From the NCBI GenBank assembly GCA_963769585.1, contig CAVYMJ010000006.1, positions 124,001-188,000 on the forward strand: a stretch of DNA of 64,000 nucleotides. The letters run 5' to 3'. This stretch comes from SSC3 sp963769585 (GTDB lineage Bacteria; Actinomycetota; Actinomycetes; Propionibacteriales; Nocardioidaceae). Shown here in pieces: positions 17,677 through 26,575 of the stretch. Position numbers and translations under genes: made by a program. A model generated the notes under the pieces. It was not told the DNA's origin. It did not search any database and saw only the letters and a program-made list of their open reading frames with translations. Positions within the stretch are counted from its first letter, which is position 1, and each line of letters starts with the position of its first letter.

Positions 17677-19091
17677 CCGAGCCCGTGCGGATCCTCGGAT
17701 TCGTCAACCACATCCCGCCGTCAGCCGAGATCGAGGAAGAGATCGCGCAGGCGCTCGAGTGGGGGGTCGACGTGATCGTTGCCCAGGGGACCGGCAGTGA
17801 CTGGGGCCCGTACTGGCTGGGGTCGGGAGACCAGGTCGCAGCCAACCAGGCAGCCAACGTCGAGCCCTATGTCCGTGCAGCCCTGGAGCACGGCATCCCG
17901 TTCGTCTTCTCGTTCGGCATCGCCGGCGGGAACGTCCATCTCGAGACCTGCCTCCAGGCCTTCGACGAGCTGTGCGTCCGCAACGGATGGAAGCCCAAGC
18001 TCGGGGTGGTCCGCTCCGAGATCGCCAAGAAGTACCTGGCCGCGGCCGTCGCCGACGGCCCCCCGGTCGTCCCGGCGTCCGCTGGGACCGGGCACGAGGC
18101 GCTCACCCTCACCGACGTCGCGGATGCGGAGCGGGTCGTCGCGCTGATAGGCCCGGAGCCGATCATCGACCTGCTCCAGCGTGACGTCGACGGGGTCATC
18201 ACGGGACGGGCCTTGGATATCGGACTGTTCATGGCGCTTCCGATGCTGCGAGGCGTTCCCACCGCCGTCGCCGCGCACGCCGGCAAGCTGCTCGAGTGCG
18301 GAGGGCTGGCACTGGAGCCGGGCGACTCGGGACGCGCCATCTGGGCGAGCGTGGACGAGACCGGCTTCGAGGTCAGGTCGCCCTCCGCCGTCGCCGAGGT
18401 CACCATGCGCGGGCTGGTCTCGCACACGTTCTACGAGCGGGCCCATCCGACGCTCGAGGAGAACCCCGGAGGCACACTGGACCTGTCGGCGGCGACGTAC
18501 GTCGAAACCGAGTACGGGGTCCGCTGTGAGGGTGCGCAGTGGCACGAGGCGCCCTACACGGTGCTCATCGAGGGTGCCCGGCGCGAGGGCTTCCGGGCGG
18601 TGTCGTTGATGGCGGTTCGCGAGCCAGAGCTGCTCAGGCAGGCGCGCAGCTGGGCCGATGCCGCCGAAGCCGCCACAGCCGCAGCACCCCGCTTCGCGGC
18701 GGCGTTCGCCGACGGCCGGCTCAAGCTGGCCACCAGGATCCTCGGCCTCGACGGAGTGCTGGGAGACCTCGAGCCGAACCGTACGGTCACCGGGCACGAG
18801 GCCGGGGTCATCGTCGACGTGGTCGCAGACACCGAGGAGCTGGCCAAGGAGGCCGCGTACTACGTGTTCATCAGGCTCTTCATCGGGCCGTACCCGGGCC
18901 GCAAGACCACCGCCGGCAACACTGCGGTGCCGATCATGCCGGTCGTGATCCCGGTGTCGGAGGTCTTCACGTTCTCGATCTACCACCTTCTGCCGCTGGC
19001 CGACCCGCTGGAGCCCTTCGCTCTCACGGTCGAGGCCTTCCCCCGCGGTACCGCGGCCGACTCAGAGGAGCAGACTCATGCGCTTGTATGA
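17673..19091 (+). CDS. DUF1446 / AtuA-family protein
   Basis: 472 intact residues. The N-terminus ILGFVNHIPPSAEIEEEIAQAL, VIVAQGTGSDWGPYWLG, PFVFSFGIAGGNVHLETCL and the later GVITGRALDIGLFMALPMLRG, AHAGKLLECGGLAL are typical of DUF1446 proteins, but it differs clearly from the copy at 9774-11145. It overlaps the DUF4387 gene by 14 bases, and such pairs are commonly found together. The AtuA name comes from Pseudomonas acyclic terpene utilisation; no reaction is firmly assigned to my knowledge. With the synthetase upstream it likely acts on a CoA ester (inference). Confidence 0.8.
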   Translation: MTEPVRILGFVNHIPPSAEIEEEIAQALEWGVDVIVAQGTGSDWGPYWLGSGDQVAANQAANVEPYVRAALEHGIPFVFSFGIAGGNVHLETCLQAFDELCVRNGWKPKLGVVRSEIAKKYLAAAVADGPPVVPASAGTGHEALTLTDVADAERVVALIGPEPIIDLLQRDVDGVITGRALDIGLFMALPMLRGVPTAVAAHAGKLLECGGLALEPGDSGRAIWASVDETGFEVRSPSAVAEVTMRGLVSHTFYERAHPTLEENPGGTLDLSAATYVETEYGVRCEGAQWHEAPYTVLIEGARREGFRAVSLMAVREPELLRQARSWADAAEAATAAAPRFAAAFADGRLKLATRILGLDGVLGDLEPNRTVTGHEAGVIVDVVADTEELAKEAAYYVFIRLFIGPYPGRKTTAGNTAVPIMPVVIPVSEVFTFSIYHLLPLADPLEPFALTVEAFPRGTAADSEEQTHALV

Positions 19092-19398
19092 CGCCGCCAA
19101 GATCATCCGCAGCAAGAACGCCGGACCGTTCGCGGTCACCATCGACCTCTTCTTCGACGACGGCAGCACCTACGACCTGGCCAAGGCCTCGGCGCTCCTG
19201 ACGCCTGCGGGCGTCGCGGCCGCGTACGGCGTCGCGGAGTCGACGGTCAAGGGGGTCTGGTGGGACGACCGGATCCAGGCGGCCAAGGTGTCCCTGGTGC
19301 GCTGGTCGTCCAGCAGCGACCCGTTCTGCACCGACCTGTTCGGTGCCCATTTGCACACCCCGCTGGCCCAGGGCGAGCTGGACGGAGGCGCGCGATGA
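19078..19398 (+). CDS. DUF4387 family protein
   Basis: 106 residues. The start region LYDAAKIIRSKNAGPFAVTIDLFF and the segment TPAGVAAAYGV followed by VKGVWW are the defining pattern of DUF4387, a small partner of DUF1446 proteins. ATG at 19078 lies inside the end of the preceding gene and its TGA overlaps the next ATG, so the three genes are translationally coupled. Function unknown; most likely a subunit of the DUF1446 complex, in the position the small AtuA-type subunit has in the first operon. Confidence 0.82.
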   Translation: MRLYDAAKIIRSKNAGPFAVTIDLFFDDGSTYDLAKASALLTPAGVAAAYGVAESTVKGVWWDDRIQAAKVSLVRWSSSSDPFCTDLFGAHLHTPLAQGELDGGAR

Positions 19399-20399
19399 AG
19401 TTCGGGATCCTGCTGACCTCGGTGTACGACGCCAGCGTCGACGCCCGCGTCCAACGTCAGCAGCACGAGGAGCTGGTGCGCACTGCCGAGGAGCTCGGCT
19501 TCGACCTGATGGTCTGCGGCCAGCACTTCCTCGGCTCGGAACTGCGCTACTTCCAGCCGGTGCCGTGGCTCACGCACATGGGTCAGGTGGCACCCACCAT
19601 GCAGGTGGCCACCGGCATCGTGCTGCTGTCGATGGTCAACCCCGTCGAGATCGCCGAGCAGATGGCGACCCTTGACGTGCTCACCGACGGCCGCGCGATC
19701 TTCGGCGTCGGCCTGGGCTACAGCGGTCACGAGTTCGACGCCTTCGGGGTCGAGCCAGGGACCCGGGTGAAGCGGTTCGAGGAGTCGCTGGAGCTGGTCA
19801 AGGCGTTGTGGAGCGGGGAGAAGGTCGACTTCGAGGGTCGCTTCCACAGCGTGCGCGACGCCCAGCCGTCGGTGCTGCCGCTGCAGCAGGACGGCATCCC
19901 GATCTGGGTCGGGGGGCAGGCGGCCGGCGCTGTACGGCGAGCCGCCCGGATGGGTGACGCGTGGTACTCGCCTCCGTTCCCGAGCCACACCGAGCTCGGC
20001 GAGCTTCGCACGATCTTCCTCGAGACCAGGCAGGAGCTCGAGCTGTCCACCGACGGCGACTTCCCGCTGCGCCGGGAGCTCCTGATCGCGCCGAACCGGG
20101 CGGCAGGCATGGAGGCCGCCCTCGAGCGCTACCGCGCACGGTATGAGACCTACAAGAAGTGGGGGCTGTCAGGCGAGAACACGCCAGTCGACTCGGGAGC
20201 CGAGCTCCGGGCCAACATCGAGGAGCAGTTCATCCTCGGCTCGGCCGCGGAGTGCGCCGAGCAGCTCGGCCGGCTCCGCGACGACCTCGGCATGACGCAC
20301 TTCGTGTACAAGCCGCACTGGCCCGGGCTGCCCCACCGCGACGCGATGGCCCAGCTGGAGCAGTTCGGTGCGTCGGTGGTCCCGGAGCTGCGCAAGTGA
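19395..20399 (+). CDS. LLM class (F420-dependent type) oxidoreductase
   Basis: 334 residues, luciferase-like TIM barrel. Features: MKFGILLTS at strand 1, VQVAT-like segment TMQVATGIVLLSMVNPVEIAEQMATLDVLTDGR (given here only as start and end of a family-typical run, residues about 73-105), GVGLGYSGHEFDAFGV, RFEESLELVKALWSGE and PIWVGGQAAGAVRRAARMGDAW. Such proteins use FMN or F420; this subgroup in actinomycetes is mostly F420-dependent, but the cofactor cannot be decided here. Coupled by ATGA to DUF4387 and by GTGA to the SDR. Confidence 0.84.
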   Translation: MKFGILLTSVYDASVDARVQRQQHEELVRTAEELGFDLMVCGQHFLGSELRYFQPVPWLTHMGQVAPTMQVATGIVLLSMVNPVEIAEQMATLDVLTDGRAIFGVGLGYSGHEFDAFGVEPGTRVKRFEESLELVKALWSGEKVDFEGRFHSVRDAQPSVLPLQQDGIPIWVGGQAAGAVRRAARMGDAWYSPPFPSHTELGELRTIFLETRQELELSTDGDFPLRRELLIAPNRAAGMEAALERYRARYETYKKWGLSGENTPVDSGAELRANIEEQFILGSAAECAEQLGRLRDDLGMTHFVYKPHWPGLPHRDAMAQLEQFGASVVPELRK

Positions 20400-21218
20400 G
20401 GCTCGAGCCCGGGCAGGTCGCCGTCGTGACCGGCGCGGCCAGTGGCATCGGCCGCGGGCTGGCCGACGCCTTCGCGGCCCGTGGGCTGACCGTGGTCCTC
20501 GCGGACGTGGAGCAGAGCGCCCTGGACGACGCCACCGCTCAGCTCGCCAGCACCGGGGCCACGGTTCTGGGTGCCCGGGTCGACGTACGCGAGCCGGCCG
20601 ACCTCGAAGCCCTTGCTGCGCAGGGTGGTCAGCGAGTTCGGACGCGTCGACGTCGTCTGCAACAACGCCGGAGTCGTGACCCCGGCCGCTCCCCTGTGGG
20701 AGCAGTCGTACGCCGACTGGCTGTGGACGGTGCAGGTGAACCTGCTCGGGGTGGCCAACGGCGTACGCGCGTTCGTGCCGCTGATGGTGGCAGCCGGTCG
20801 TGGCCACGTGGTCAACACTGCTTCGATCGCCGGCCTCGCGACCATTCCCGGCGGAGGCAACGGCGCGTACTCGGCGACCAAGCATGCCGTGGTGGGACTG
20901 TCCGAGACGCTGCGGCTCGAGCTCGGGCTCGTCGCCCCCGACGTCGGGGTCACGGTGCTCTGCCCAGGCCCGGTCCCCTCCCGCATCCACGATGCGGCTC
21001 GGAACCGCCCAGCCGACCTGGCCACCCGGAGCGAGCCGGCCAAGGCCCTCCCCAAGCCCGGCTTCGGGCTGACTCTCGAGAAGGTTCCGGCCGACGCTGT
21101 CGCAGCCCAGGTTCTCCGGGCGATCGAGTCCGGCCGTGAGTACGTCCTGACCGCCCCGGACATCGTGCCGATGGCACGAGCACGTGCCCAGCACCTGCTG
21201 GACAACCTCAAGGAGTGA
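20396..21218 (+). pseudogene. SDR family oxidoreductase, one frameshift
   Basis: GTG start overlapping the previous stop. The first 75 residues contain the cofactor loop VTGAASGIGRGLADAF and LADVEQ (acidic residue after beta2, suggesting NAD+). A single net +1 near 20620 then moves the frame to FGRVDVVCNNAGVVTP, GHVVNTASIAGLATIPGGG, YSATKHAVVGLSETLRLEL, with the YxxxK pair. Corrected length is about 273 residues. Everything but the single indel is intact, so an error is likely. It ends in a GTGA context with the CMD gene. Confidence 0.75.
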
Positions 21219-21220
21219 GC

Positions 21221-21784
21221 ATGTCCCGCATCCCACCCGCCGCTCGTGACACCTACGCACCCCTACTGGGTGAGGATGCCCCGCTGCGGCAGCAGGTCTA
21301 CGCGCAGGCGGACCACATCGCGCAGGACTACCTCGCCTGGCAGGCCAGGTTGCGCGGAAGCTCGATCCTCCCCGGCCGGCTGGTCGAGCTTGTCCGGCTG
21401 CGCGTCGCCTTCCACAACCAATGTCGCAGCTGCATGGCGATCCGTTACTCCACGGCAGGCGAGGGCAGCCTCGACGAAGGCCTGGTCTGCTCCCTGGAGA
21501 AGCCGCAGGAGGCAGACAACCTGAGCGAGCCTGAGAAAGCTGCTCTCGAGTTCGCCGACCGCTTCGCCACGGACCACCTCAGCATCGACGACGTGCTCTT
21601 CGCTCGACTACGTGAGCACTTCGACGAGCACGCGCTGATGGAGCTGTGCTTCCAGGTGGCGACCTTCGTCGGGTACGGCCGGATGGGCGCGGTGCTGGCC
21701 ATGACCGACGACCTGCCGGAGGACTACGCGGACCCCACCGCCGAACTCGCGCCGTGGCGGCAGCCCCCGGTCAGCATGGTCTGA
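21221..21784 (+). CDS. Carboxymuconolactone decarboxylase-family protein
   Basis: 187 residues from the ATG at 21221, chosen because AAGGAG lies seven bases upstream; a GTG at 21215 is in frame. The AhpD/CMD core is visible: LVELVRLRVAFHNQCRSCMAIRY with the redox CxxC at residues 68-71, then ALEFADRFATDHLSIDD and a C-terminal helix with FQVATFVGYGRMGAVL. CxxC members act as alkylhydroperoxidase-like thiol enzymes. Last gene of the second operon. Confidence 0.8.
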   Translation: MSRIPPAARDTYAPLLGEDAPLRQQVYAQADHIAQDYLAWQARLRGSSILPGRLVELVRLRVAFHNQCRSCMAIRYSTAGEGSLDEGLVCSLEKPQEADNLSEPEKAALEFADRFATDHLSIDDVLFARLREHFDEHALMELCFQVATFVGYGRMGAVLAMTDDLPEDYADPTAELAPWRQPPVSMV

Positions 21785-21787
21785 CCC

Positions 21788-22566
21788 TCACTTGGCGGTG
21801 ATCCCGCCGTCGACGGGGATCGTCACGCCGGTGACGTAGCGACGACAGGTCGCTGGCGAGGAAGAGGACGACCTTCGCGATCTCCTCGGGCTCCGCGGCG
21901 CGGCCCATCGGGATGGTGGCGAAGAAGGCCTGCTTCCGCTTCTCGATCTCCTCCGGGTCGTCGATCCGGAAGAAGGCGGGGAGCCCCGGAGTCTCGACCG
22001 AGCCAGGGGCGACCGCGTTCACCCGGATGCCGTCGGTGGCGAAGGCCAGGGCCATCGAGCGGACCAGTGCGACGATCCCGCCCTTGGTGAAGGAGTACAT
22101 CGGGCTGTACGGCGACCCGATCAGTCCGGACGTCGAGCTGGTGAAGATCGACCGACGCGCCGCCGTCGGCGCCACCTGCCTTCAGCGCCTCGGTCAGGTA
22201 GCCGCTGAGGAAGAAGCTGGCGCGGGCGTTGATCTCCAGCCCGGTGTCCCACTCATCCTCGGTGAGGTCCAGTCCGGCCGCGCCAGGGATGCCGACGTTG
22301 TTGTAGAGCACATGCAGCTTGCCGTGTCTTGGCCACGACCTTGTCCGCGAGGGCCTTGAGCGCGTCCAGGTCGCGGACGTCGACGATCGTCCGCTGTCGC
22401 TGTCCCACCGTCTGCCTCGATGCCGGCGACGGTCTCCTTGGCGGCCTGGTCGTTCACGTCGACCACGATCACGTGGGCGCCCTCGCGGGCGAACGCTCGG
22501 CCGCCGGACGCGTCCCATGCCGGAGGCGCCGGCGGTGACCAGGGCGATCTTGTCCTTGAGCAGCAT
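21788..22566 (-). pseudogene. SDR family oxidoreductase, multiply frameshifted
   Basis: ATG at 22566, stop at 21788-21790 in the corrected frame, about 258 residues. Pieces: LLKDKIALVTAGASGMGR, AFAREGAHVIVVDVNDQAA, HGKLHVLYNNVGIPGAAGL, SIFTSSTSGLIG, YSFTKGGIVALVRSMAL (YxxxK present as Y-S-F-T-K), then ASDLSS and YVTGVTIPVDGG. Net +1 insertions fall near 22510, 22391, 22330, 22152 and 21840. The gene follows the flavin oxidoreductase on the same strand and is likely co-transcribed with it. Confidence 0.7.
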
Positions 22567-22569
22567 GGT

Positions 22570-24600
22570 TTTCCGAGTCGTCGGGTTGAGGCTGGCGGCG
22601 TTGACGAGTCTGTTCGGCCAGTGCGTAGGCCTGGCGGGTGGCGAAGACGAGCCGCGCGGTGCGTAGGCGTCTCCGAGGAGGTGGAGCTCCGGAAGCTCGG
22701 TCCGCGCAGCTCGTCGTACAGCGATGACGTCCGAGACACTGCCGCAGGCGAGCACGACCGAGTCGAAGTCGCCGAGGCGTACGAGTTCGCCAGGAGTAGA
22801 CGTTGCGCACGTCGACGGTCTGGCGGTCGATGCGCGACAACCTCTTCCATCAGATGCAGCTGCACGTCCTGCGGCGTCGAGCCGCCCGAGGATGCCTCCG
22901 ATGATGTAGCGACCAAGCAGCGGTGCCGGCTGGTGCGGTGGCGTAGACGACCGACACGTCGTGGCCGCGGCCGGCAAGGTGGTCGGCCACCGAGAGCGGC
23001 AGCGACGTGGTCGTCCTGGGCGACCACCAGCACGCGGCGGCCCGGCTCGGCTGCTCCGGCCAGGACGTCGCGGATGTCGCAGCACGTGCGTCGCCGTCCA
23101 CGCCTGGGATCCGGGCCGGCGAGGTCCGGCGCCGGTCGCGATCGCGACCACGTCGGCGCCGGCAGTGCGCACCTGAGCCGCGTCGGCGCGCTTGCCCAGC
23201 GTCACCTTGACGCCGAGCGAGTCCAGCCGCTCGCTCTGCCAGTCGCAGGTACGTTCGCGTAGCCCTCGTGCCGGGGGGCGTTCACGACGTAGCGGAGCTG
23301 GCCACCGAGCTCGGGCTCGGCCTCGCAGCAGCTCGACTTCCAGTCCGGACTCCGCGCTGAGCGCTGCGAGCTCCATGCCGGCGGGTCCGCCTCCGACGAC
23401 GAGCAGCCGCTGGGCTGACCGGAGCGCGTCGGCCACGGGCATCGACCTCGTGGCTGGTCCCGGGGTTGACCGCGCAGCCGAACGGCAGGCCCTCGACGTA
23501 GCGGCGGCTGATGCACTCGTTGCCGCCCGACGCAGGGCCGGATCTCGGAGGTGCGACCCGCGCGCGCCTTGGCCAGCAGGTCACCGTCGGCGATGTGCGC
23601 CCGGGCCATGCCCGACGATGTCCGCGTGTCCGTCGGCGAGCACTCGCTCGGCGACGTCGGGGTCGGTGATCCGTCCGGTGTGAACGACGGGCAGCGAGAT
23701 CGCCCGCTTCAGCTCGCCCGCAAGAGAGGCGAACTGGCCCGGGTCGAAGTAGGTGGGCTGGATGTAGCTGGGGTTGCCCCAGGGGCTTCCGACCACGCCG
23801 TGCACATAGTCGATCAGGCCCGTCGACTCGAAGTACTGCGCGAGCTCGACGCCGCCGGCCACGTCGTAGCCGCCCGGTACCTCCTCGCGGATGTTGAGCC
23901 GGATGCCCATCGTCATCGAGTCCCCGATGACCTCGCGGATCGCCTCCATGCACTCCACCGCGAAGCGGGCCCGGTTCTCCAGCGATCCTCCGTAGCGGTC
24001 GCTGCGCTGGTTGGTCAGCGGTGAGAGGAACCACTCGTGGAGGTCGTCATGGTTCAGGTGAAGCTCGACTCCGTCGGCTCGTCCCTTCCATCGAGAGCCG
24101 CGCGGAGTCGGCGTACTCACGCACGAAGGAAGCGAGTCGGCTTCGTCCATCACGTGAGGCATCAGGTTGATGGTGGGGGCGCTCATCACCGGGGACGCGC
24201 CGTGCGGCATCCCGCCCTGGTGGACCATCTGCACGGTGACCGCGGTGTCGAGCCCGTGCAGGGCGTCGCAGAATGCCTGCACCCGCTCGACGAAGTGCGG
24301 AAGTCGGAAGAAGCCTGTGGTCGCCGCGCCGACCCCGGTCGGTTCGAAGCCGGGGATCAGCGTGTTGCGCACATGGGTCGACAGGCTGCCCACCCAGGCG
24401 ACGCCGCCGTCTTTGCAGCGCTGCTCGAAGTAGGCGATGTTGCGCCGTGCCTCGTCCTCGGTGCCGTAGATGTTGCCGATCGCCGAGGCATGAGGAGGCA
24501 TCATCACGCGGTTGCGCAGCCGCATCGTGCCCACCTCGATCGGCGAGAACAGGTGTGCGTATGCCGCAGTCGTCGACGGAGCAGGCGAACCCAGGGACAT
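22570..24600 (-). pseudogene. Old Yellow Enzyme / 2,4-dienoyl-CoA reductase-like flavoprotein, frameshifted
   Basis: About 670 residues after correction. The N-terminal FMN barrel reads FSPIEVGTMRLRNRVMMPP, VTVQMVHQGGMPHG, DGVELHLNHDDLHEWFLSP and SDRYGGSLENRARFAVE. Next comes the iron-sulfur region PCVGGNEC...FGCAVNP, where the second of the usual four cysteines is Gly. Then an FAD/NAD part follows: RLLVVGGGPAGMELAAL and, near the end, LHLLGDAYAPR and TRQAYALAE. Indels lie near 24130 (-1), 24080, 23611, 23530, 23441, 23322 (+1 each), 23252 (-1), and several more before 22600; the exact stop cannot be placed. The family reduces activated C=C bonds of enones or dienoyl-CoA. Confidence 0.7.
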
Positions 24601-24617
24601 AGCACAGTTGTAGCACA

Positions 24618-24631
24618 ACTATGCGCATGAT
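24618..24631 (-). promoter_or_regulatory. Operator-like motif before flavin oxidoreductase gene
   Basis: ACTATGCGCATGAT, 18 bases upstream of the start at 24600, contains the 8-bp palindrome ATGCGCAT and matches the ACTATnnnCAT pattern seen at 6581-6594 and 14860-14873. Only the two central bases differ from the first copy within the 11-base core. Confidence 0.45.
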
Positions 24632-24673
24632 AACTAGGGTTATGCCGGAGGTTGAGGCCCGGCAGGCGCTCGG

Positions 24674-26575
24674 CTAGGCCTTGCGAGCTCGCGACGCTGC
24701 CCGGCCGCGCTCGTTCTGGTCCAGGATCACCTTGCGGATCCGGACGAAGTCCGGGGTGACCTCGACGCACTCGTCCTCGCGGCAGAACTCCAGGCACTGC
24801 TCCAAGGAGAGTTTCTTCGGCGGGATCAGCTTCTCGAAGTTGTCCGACGTGGAGGAGCGGACGTTGGTCTGCTTCTTCTCCTTGGTGATGTTGACGTCCA
24901 TGTCGTCCTCGCGGGAGTTCTCGCCCACGATCATGCCTTCGTAGACCTCGGTAGCCGGCTCGACGAACATCACGCCGCGCTCCTGCAGGTTGGTCATCGC
25001 GTACGCCGTCGACGCACCGGCCCGGTCGGCGACCAGGGACCCGGACGCCCGGGAGCGGATCTCGCCCGCCCAAGGCTCGTACTTGTCGAAGACGTGGTGG
25101 GCGATACCGGTGCCGCGGGTGTCGGTGAGGAACTCGGTCCGGAAGCCGATCAGGCCTCGTGACGGGACGAGGAACTCCAGTCGGACCCAACCCGTGCCGT
25201 GGTTGACCATCTGCTCCATCCGGCCCTTCCGGACCGCGAGCATCTGGGTGATCGTGCCGACGTACTCCTCGGGGGTGTCGATGGTCAGCCGCTCCACAGG
25301 CTCGTGCAGCTTGCCGCCGACCTGGCGGGTGACCACCTGCGGCTTGCCGACCGTGAGCTCGTAGCCCTCGCGCTTCATCTGCTCGACGAGGATCGCCAGA
25401 GCGAGCTCGCCGCGCCCCTGGACCTCCCACGCATCGGGACGTTCGGTGGGCAGGACCTTGATCGACACGTTGCCGATCAGCTCCTTCTCCAGCCGCTCCT
25501 TGACCAGCCGGGCAGTCACCTTGGTGTTCTTGGTCGGCCCTCGACCTGCCAACGGCGAGGTGTTGGTGCCGATCGTCATCGAGATGGCCGGCTCGTCGAC
25601 GGTGATCAGCGGCAGCGCGACCGGGTTCTCCAGGTCGGCGAGCGTCTCGCCGATCATGATCTCCGGGATGCCGGCGATGGCGACGATGTCCCCGGGGCCG
25701 GCCGACTCGCCGGCCTTGCGCTCCAGGGCCTCGGTCACCAGCAGCTCGGTGATCTTGACGTTCTGAGTCGAGCCGTCGCGCCTCATCCAGGCGACCTGCT
25801 GCCCCTTGGTCAGGGTCCCCTCGTGCACGCGGACCAAGGCGAGACGGCCAAGGAACGGAGACGCGTCGAGGTTGGTCACGTGCGCCTGCAGCGGAGCCCC
25901 CTCGGTGTACGTCGGCGCCGGGATCGTCTCCAGGATCGTGCGGAAGAGCGGCTCGAGGTCCGCGGAGTCGGGCACGGACCCGTTCGCCGGCATCTCGAGG
26001 GAGGCCTTGCCTGCCCGGGCGCTGGCGTACACGACCGGGAAGTCCAGCGCGGTGGCCGCGTGGGAGTCGTCCAGCAGATCCATGAACAGCTCGTAGGTCT
26101 CGTCGACGACCTCGCTGATCCGTGCGTCGGACCGGTCGGTCTTGTTGACCACCAGGACGACGGGCATGTCCCGGTTGAGTGCCTTGCGGAGCACGAAACG
26201 GGTCTGCGGGAGCGGGCCCTCCGAGGCGTCGACCAGGAGCACGATGCCGTCGACCATGGACAGGCCACGCTCGACCTCTCCGCCGAAGTCCGCGTGGCCG
26301 GGGGTGTCGATGATGTTGATGGTCATCGGCTCGCCACCGGCGGCCGCACCGGCGTACTTCACCGCGGTGTTCTTGGCGAGGATCGTGATGCCCTTCTCGC
26401 GCTCGAGCTCGCCGGAGTCCATCGCGCGCTCGTCCACGTGCTGGTGCTCGCCGAACGCTCCGGCCTGCCAGAGCATCGCGTCGACGAGGGTGGTCTTCCC
26501 ATGGTCGACATGGGCCACGATCGCGACGTTGCGCAGGTCGGAGCGGATCTTCCCGGGGGTTGGTGCAGTGGACAT
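24674..26575 (-). CDS. typA: Translational GTPase TypA/BipA
   Basis: 633 residues from the ATG at 26575; longer frames upstream add only low-complexity sequence. GTPase motifs: G1 AHVDHGKTTLVDAM near residue 20, G3 DTPGHADFGGEVER near 78, G4 NKTD near 130. The EF-G-like domains follow, and the BipA-specific C-terminal part contains GRGELALAILVEQMKREGYEL, RGLIGFRTEFLTDTRGTGI and LSLEQCLEFCREDECVEVTP. TypA binds the 70S ribosome and aids 50S assembly under stress or cold. Intact, single gene; it marks the right border of the catabolic island. Confidence 0.95.
   Translation of the reverse strand: MSTAPTPGKIRSDLRNVAIVAHVDHGKTTLVDAMLWQAGAFGEHQHVDERAMDSGELEREKGITILAKNTAVKYAGAAAGGEPMTINIIDTPGHADFGGEVERGLSMVDGIVLLVDASEGPLPQTRFVLRKALNRDMPVVLVVNKTDRSDARISEVVDETYELFMDLLDDSHAATALDFPVVYASARAGKASLEMPANGSVPDSADLEPLFRTILETIPAPTYTEGAPLQAHVTNLDASPFLGRLALVRVHEGTLTKGQQVAWMRRDGSTQNVKITELLVTEALERKAGESAGPGDIVAIAGIPEIMIGETLADLENPVALPLITVDEPAISMTIGTNTSPLAGRGPTKNTKVTARLVKERLEKELIGNVSIKVLPTERPDAWEVQGRGELALAILVEQMKREGYELTVGKPQVVTRQVGGKLHEPVERLTIDTPEEYVGTITQMLAVRKGRMEQMVNHGTGWVRLEFLVPSRGLIGFRTEFLTDTRGTGIAHHVFDKYEPWAGEIRSRASGSLVADRAGASTAYAMTNLQERGVMFVEPATEVYEGMIVGENSREDDMDVNITKEKKQTNVRSSTSDNFEKLIPPKKLSLEQCLEFCREDECVEVTPDFVRIRKVILDQNERGRAASRARKA

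Noticed and set aside
17721..18986. Long frame antisense to the second DUF1446 gene
   Set aside because: It is explained by GC-rich third positions on the other strand, and the composition (Arg/Asp/Gly repeats) is not protein-like.
9131..24130. Claim that all indels fall at exact multiples of ten bases
   Set aside because: Most placements have several bases of freedom, so such a match is expected by chance; only the weaker 60-base spacing is reported.
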